Source: Bradyrhizobiaceae bacterium PARB1 (GTDB lineage Bacteria; Pseudomonadota; Alphaproteobacteria; Rhizobiales; Xanthobacteraceae). Taken from it: 64,000 nucleotides of DNA. The translations under genes and the position numbers were made by a program. The notes under the pieces were generated by a model. The model was not told the origin of the DNA. It was given only the letters and a program-made list of their open reading frames with translations, and did not search any database. Shown in pieces: positions 62,020 to 64,000 of the stretch; position 1 is the stretch's first letter; each line of letters starts with the position of its first letter. The stretch spans positions 662,232 through 726,231 of the forward strand of contig NKIY01000004.1 in the NCBI GenBank assembly GCA_002256345.1, read 5' to 3'.

Positions 62020-62313
62020 CTAGCCCGGGCGCCAGTAGCAGTTCATGCGCGGCACGATCACTGTGCCGCTCGGGCGATATTCCTGCACAAGGTTGGCCGT
62101 GCAATCGCGCACTGCATTCGGTCCAGGATTGTAGCGGGGATAGACGCCGCGGGTGTCGTCGTCGCGATAGATGCGCACGCGCGGGCGGCCGCTGCTCTGG
62201 GCTGAGATATCGGTCGAGCGCTTCGCGGCAGGCGCGGTCTGCGCATGCGCGCCGTCCAGCGACAGGCCGCCGAGCGCCAGTGTCACCGCCAGTATCGCTG
62301 TCATGATCCGCAT
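62020..62313 (-). CDS. Small exported protein, unknown function
   Basis: A 97-residue protein with a signal peptide (IMTAILAVTLALGGLSLDGA then HAQ) and a basic, Tyr/Pro-rich mature region (RPRVRIYRDDDTRGVYPRYN) with two cysteines (VRDCTANLV; RMNCYWRPG) that could form a disulfide. I recall similar proteins as hypothetical in related genomes. Start at 62313 chosen for the signal peptide. Confidence 0.7.
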   Translation of the reverse strand: MRIMTAILAVTLALGGLSLDGAHAQTAPAAKRSTDISAQSSGRPRVRIYRDDDTRGVYPRYNPGPNAVRDCTANLVQEYRPSGTVIVPRMNCYWRPG

Positions 62314-62426
62314 GTTACGCCCCAAACCACCCTCATTTTGTCGCCGCAAAGTCTCCGATTGGCGCCCGCGCGTCAACCGCAGCAGGCCGTCTTGCCAACA
62401 GAGTGGGATCGGATAGAGAGGAACCC

Positions 62427-62870
62427 ATGTGGCACCAGGCAAAAGCACCCGACCTCGCCGAGATGGAAGAGATGGCTCATGCCATGCTCGCCCTTCTGCC
62501 GGAAGAGTTTCGCAAGCTGTGCGAGGGTGTGATTATCCGGGTCGACGACTTCCCCACCGACGAGGTGCTGGAGGAGTTGCAGGCCGAGACGGAATTCGAC
62601 CTGCTGGGCCTGTTTCAGGGCGTCGGGCTGCCGTTTCGGTCTAATGATGTGTCGGGCCAGATGCCCAATATGATCTGGCTGTATCGCCGCCCGATCCTCG
62701 ATTACTGGGCCGAGCATGACGAAACCCTCGGCTACATCGTCCGCCATGTCCTGATCCACGAGATCGGGCACCATTTCGGCCTGTCCGACGACGATATGGA
62801 AGCCATCGAGGCGCAGGTGACTGACGAGGCTGCAGAAATGCCGCTTGGAGCGACCGCCCGATCAGGCTAA
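62427..62870 (+). CDS. Zincin-like metallopeptidase family protein
   Basis: A 147-residue protein with a zinc-binding motif HEIGHHFGLSDDDME (HExGHxxGxxD), as in the DUF1025/zincin-like metallopeptidase type-1 family. No signal peptide; a cytoplasmic protease-like role is likely. The ATG at 62427 follows GAGAGGAA. It lies 30 bases upstream of leuD on the same strand and is probably cotranscribed with it. Confidence 0.9.
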   Translation: MWHQAKAPDLAEMEEMAHAMLALLPEEFRKLCEGVIIRVDDFPTDEVLEELQAETEFDLLGLFQGVGLPFRSNDVSGQMPNMIWLYRRPILDYWAEHDETLGYIVRHVLIHEIGHHFGLSDDDMEAIEAQVTDEAAEMPLGATARSG

Positions 62871-62900
62871 AAACGCGCGCTCAATTCCCGAGGACACGCC

Positions 62901-63506
62901 ATGGACAAGTTCACCACGCTGGAAGGCGTCGCTGCACCGATGAAGGTGATTAATGTCGATACCGACATGATCATCCCCAAGCAGTATCTGAAGACCATCA
63001 AGCGCACCGGCCTCGGCAAGGGTCTCTTTTCGGACGCCCGCTACAACGATGATGGCAGCGAGAATCCGGATTTCGTGCTCAACAAGCCCGCCTATCGCAA
63101 TGCCAAGATCATGGTGGCCGGCGACAATTTCGGCTGCGGCTCGTCGCGCGAGCACGCGCCCTGGGCGCTGCTGGATTTCGGCATCCGCTGTGTGATTTCC
63201 ACTTCGTTCGGCGACATTTTCTACAACAACTGCTTCAAGAACGGCATTCTGCCGATCCGCGTGTCGCAGAAGGACCTCGATGCGCTGTTCGACGATGCCG
63301 AGCGCGGCGCCAATGCCACCGTCACCATCGATCTGCCGAACCAGGAGATCCGTGGTCCCGATGGCGGCACCGTGAAGTTCGAGATCGATCCGTTCCGCAA
63401 GCACTGCCTGATCAACGGCCTCGACGATATCGGCCTGACGATGGAGAAGAAGACCGCCATCGACAGCTATGAGGACAAGCTGAAGGCGGAGCGCGCCTGG
63501 GCGTGA
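62901..63506 (+). CDS. leuD: 3-isopropylmalate dehydratase small subunit
   Basis: A 201-residue swivel-domain partner of LeuC. Marks: [20 protein letters not shown] and the substrate loop [20 protein letters not shown]. Length is standard. GAGGAC precedes the ATG. Confidence 0.97.
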   Translation: MDKFTTLEGVAAPMKVINVDTDMIIPKQYLKTIKRTGLGKGLFSDARYNDDGSENPDFVLNKPAYRNAKIMVAGDNFGCGSSREHAPWALLDFGIRCVISTSFGDIFYNNCFKNGILPIRVSQKDLDALFDDAERGANATVTIDLPNQEIRGPDGGTVKFEIDPFRKHCLINGLDDIGLTMEKKTAIDSYEDKLKAERAWA

Positions 63507-63795
63507 TGTGCTTTGTCCCCTCGCCACCGCGCAGCGCAGCTGCGTGGGGGAGAGGGCCGATGCGCGCCGCAGGCGCGTAGGCCGGAGACGGGGCGCCACA
63601 CGCTCCTTCTATCGTTGTCCGGCTTGATCGGGCTCCTTCTGTCATTGCCCGGCTTGACCGGGCAATTCAGTAAACTCAGGCGCCTCCTCAAGACGAGCTG
63701 TCAGTGTCTTCTGGATCGCCCGCTTACGCGGGCGATGACAAACGGAGCAGCAGGCTTCGGACAGTCCCCTCAACAGTTCAGTTCTTATTTTGTTC
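63507..63795. repeat. Post-leuD intergenic region with REP-like units
   Basis: No gene. Contains GTGGGGGAGAGGG-type REP fragments (63543 onward), a GCGCGCCGCAGGCGCG hairpin, a near-duplicated phrase (CGGCTTGATCGGGC and CGGCTTGACCGGGC about 35 bases apart), and GATCGCCCGCTTACGCGGGCGATGAC-like hairpin arms near 63714-63738. Confidence 0.5.
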
Positions 63796-63825
63796 TTGAC
63801 AATATTCCTCTCCGGGCCCTATATC
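63796..63825 (+). promoter_or_regulatory. Sigma70-type promoter
   Basis: TTGACA (63796-63801), an 18-base spacer, and TATATC (63820-63825). The best match to a vegetative promoter noticed in the window; it would start transcription near 63832, into the structured stretch below. Confidence 0.65.
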
Positions 63826-63831
63826 CCTGCC

Positions 63832-64000
63832 GTCTTGTTCGCGAGGGGCGCTCTCATGAGGCGTTCTTTGAGTGGGACAGGATGCGGTGCCTGCGGCCAG
63901 CCTCGCAAGCTGGACTCGGGAGGCCGGGGGTCACCGTCACTCCCCACTACGGGGGAGAGCCGATAGTTCGGCTGCGACGGCACATGGTGAACGGCGGAGA
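63832..64000 (+). ncRNA. Hairpin-rich non-coding stretch, cut by the window end
   Basis: No coding frame of note. Successive stems: CCAGC/GCTGG (63897-63913), CTCCCC/GGGGAG (63940-63957) and AGCCGA/TCGGCT (63958-63973), plus GGTG/CACC over the first. It follows the consensus-like promoter, so it is either a structured small RNA or a leader of the next gene outside the window. I tested it by eye for cobalamin riboswitch, SRP, tmRNA and RNase P marks and found none convincing. Confidence 0.4.

Noticed and set aside
63880..63960. Possible cobalamin riboswitch (GGGAGGCCGG and CCCCACTAC segments)
   Set aside because: The conserved GCCACTG-type core and B12 box are not found; left as an unassigned structured region.

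Overview
The window is a typical alphaproteobacterial chromosome segment, most likely from the Bradyrhizobium/Rhodopseudomonas/Afipia group (Nitrobacteraceae). This rests on the high-GC coding style, the gene sets (zapE-mdh-sucCD, sucAB-SDR-lpdA, ccmABCDG, ffh-rpsP-rimM-trmD-rplS, leuC/leuD, DUF2794, DUF1223) and short palindromic intergenic repeats of a kind I associate with these genomes. No rRNA, tRNA, CRISPR array, insertion sequence or prophage was found. Genus assignment is inference. Coordinates were worked out by hand from the sequence; start codons were chosen by Shine-Dalgarno (SD) spacing and family length.

Layout. 1-2966: end of a Xer recombinase, a DUF4337 protein, an alpha/beta hydrolase and a small membrane protein. 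3064-9734 (minus): lpdA, an SDR, sucB and sucA, i.e. the 2-oxoglutarate dehydrogenase complex. 9915-22087 is an accessory block. It starts with a TetR gene facing an OsmC-like/acyl-CoA-dehydrogenase-like/rhodanese operon, with a near-perfect operator just ahead of the operon. It continues with a chemoreceptor, a NicC-like flavin monooxygenase / carboxymuconolactone-decarboxylase-like / PcaD-like hydrolase operon, a LysR regulator and a NitT/TauT-type ABC transporter. 22201-26961 (minus): sucD, sucC, mdh and zapE. In relatives as I remember them the mdh-sucCD and sucAB-lpdA genes are contiguous, so the accessory block appears to split a TCA-cycle locus.

27262-38428: thpR, a divergent tesA-like esterase / ybbA-ybbP pair with overlapping starts, a BI-1 membrane protein, an acetyltransferase, DUF2794, a structured non-coding candidate, DUF1223 and acnA. 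38656-41619: the cytochrome c maturation genes ccmABCDG. 41754-50276: a ComEA-like protein, divergent oxyR/katG, a GST, dapF, a GyrI-like secreted protein, a SIMPL protein and a Tat-exported metallo-hydrolase. 50602-55891: ffh-rpsP-rimM-trmD-rplS, interrupted between rimM and trmD by a qorB-like gene and a divergent HxlR regulator. 56262-63506: leuC, a cold-shock gene, a YcaQ-like protein, three low-complexity Gly/His/Tyr/Arg-rich secreted proteins, small exported or membrane proteins, a zincin-like metallopeptidase and leuD. The last ~200 bases hold a consensus-like promoter followed by a hairpin-rich non-coding stretch that runs off the window.

The most interesting signal is a 15-bp T-N11-A dyad found three times between 15.5 and 19.4 kb: upstream of the chemoreceptor, in the monooxygenase/LysR divergent region, and ahead of the ABC transporter. 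It suggests one LysR regulon joining chemotaxis, uptake and catabolism of an unidentified, probably aromatic or N-heterocyclic, compound.
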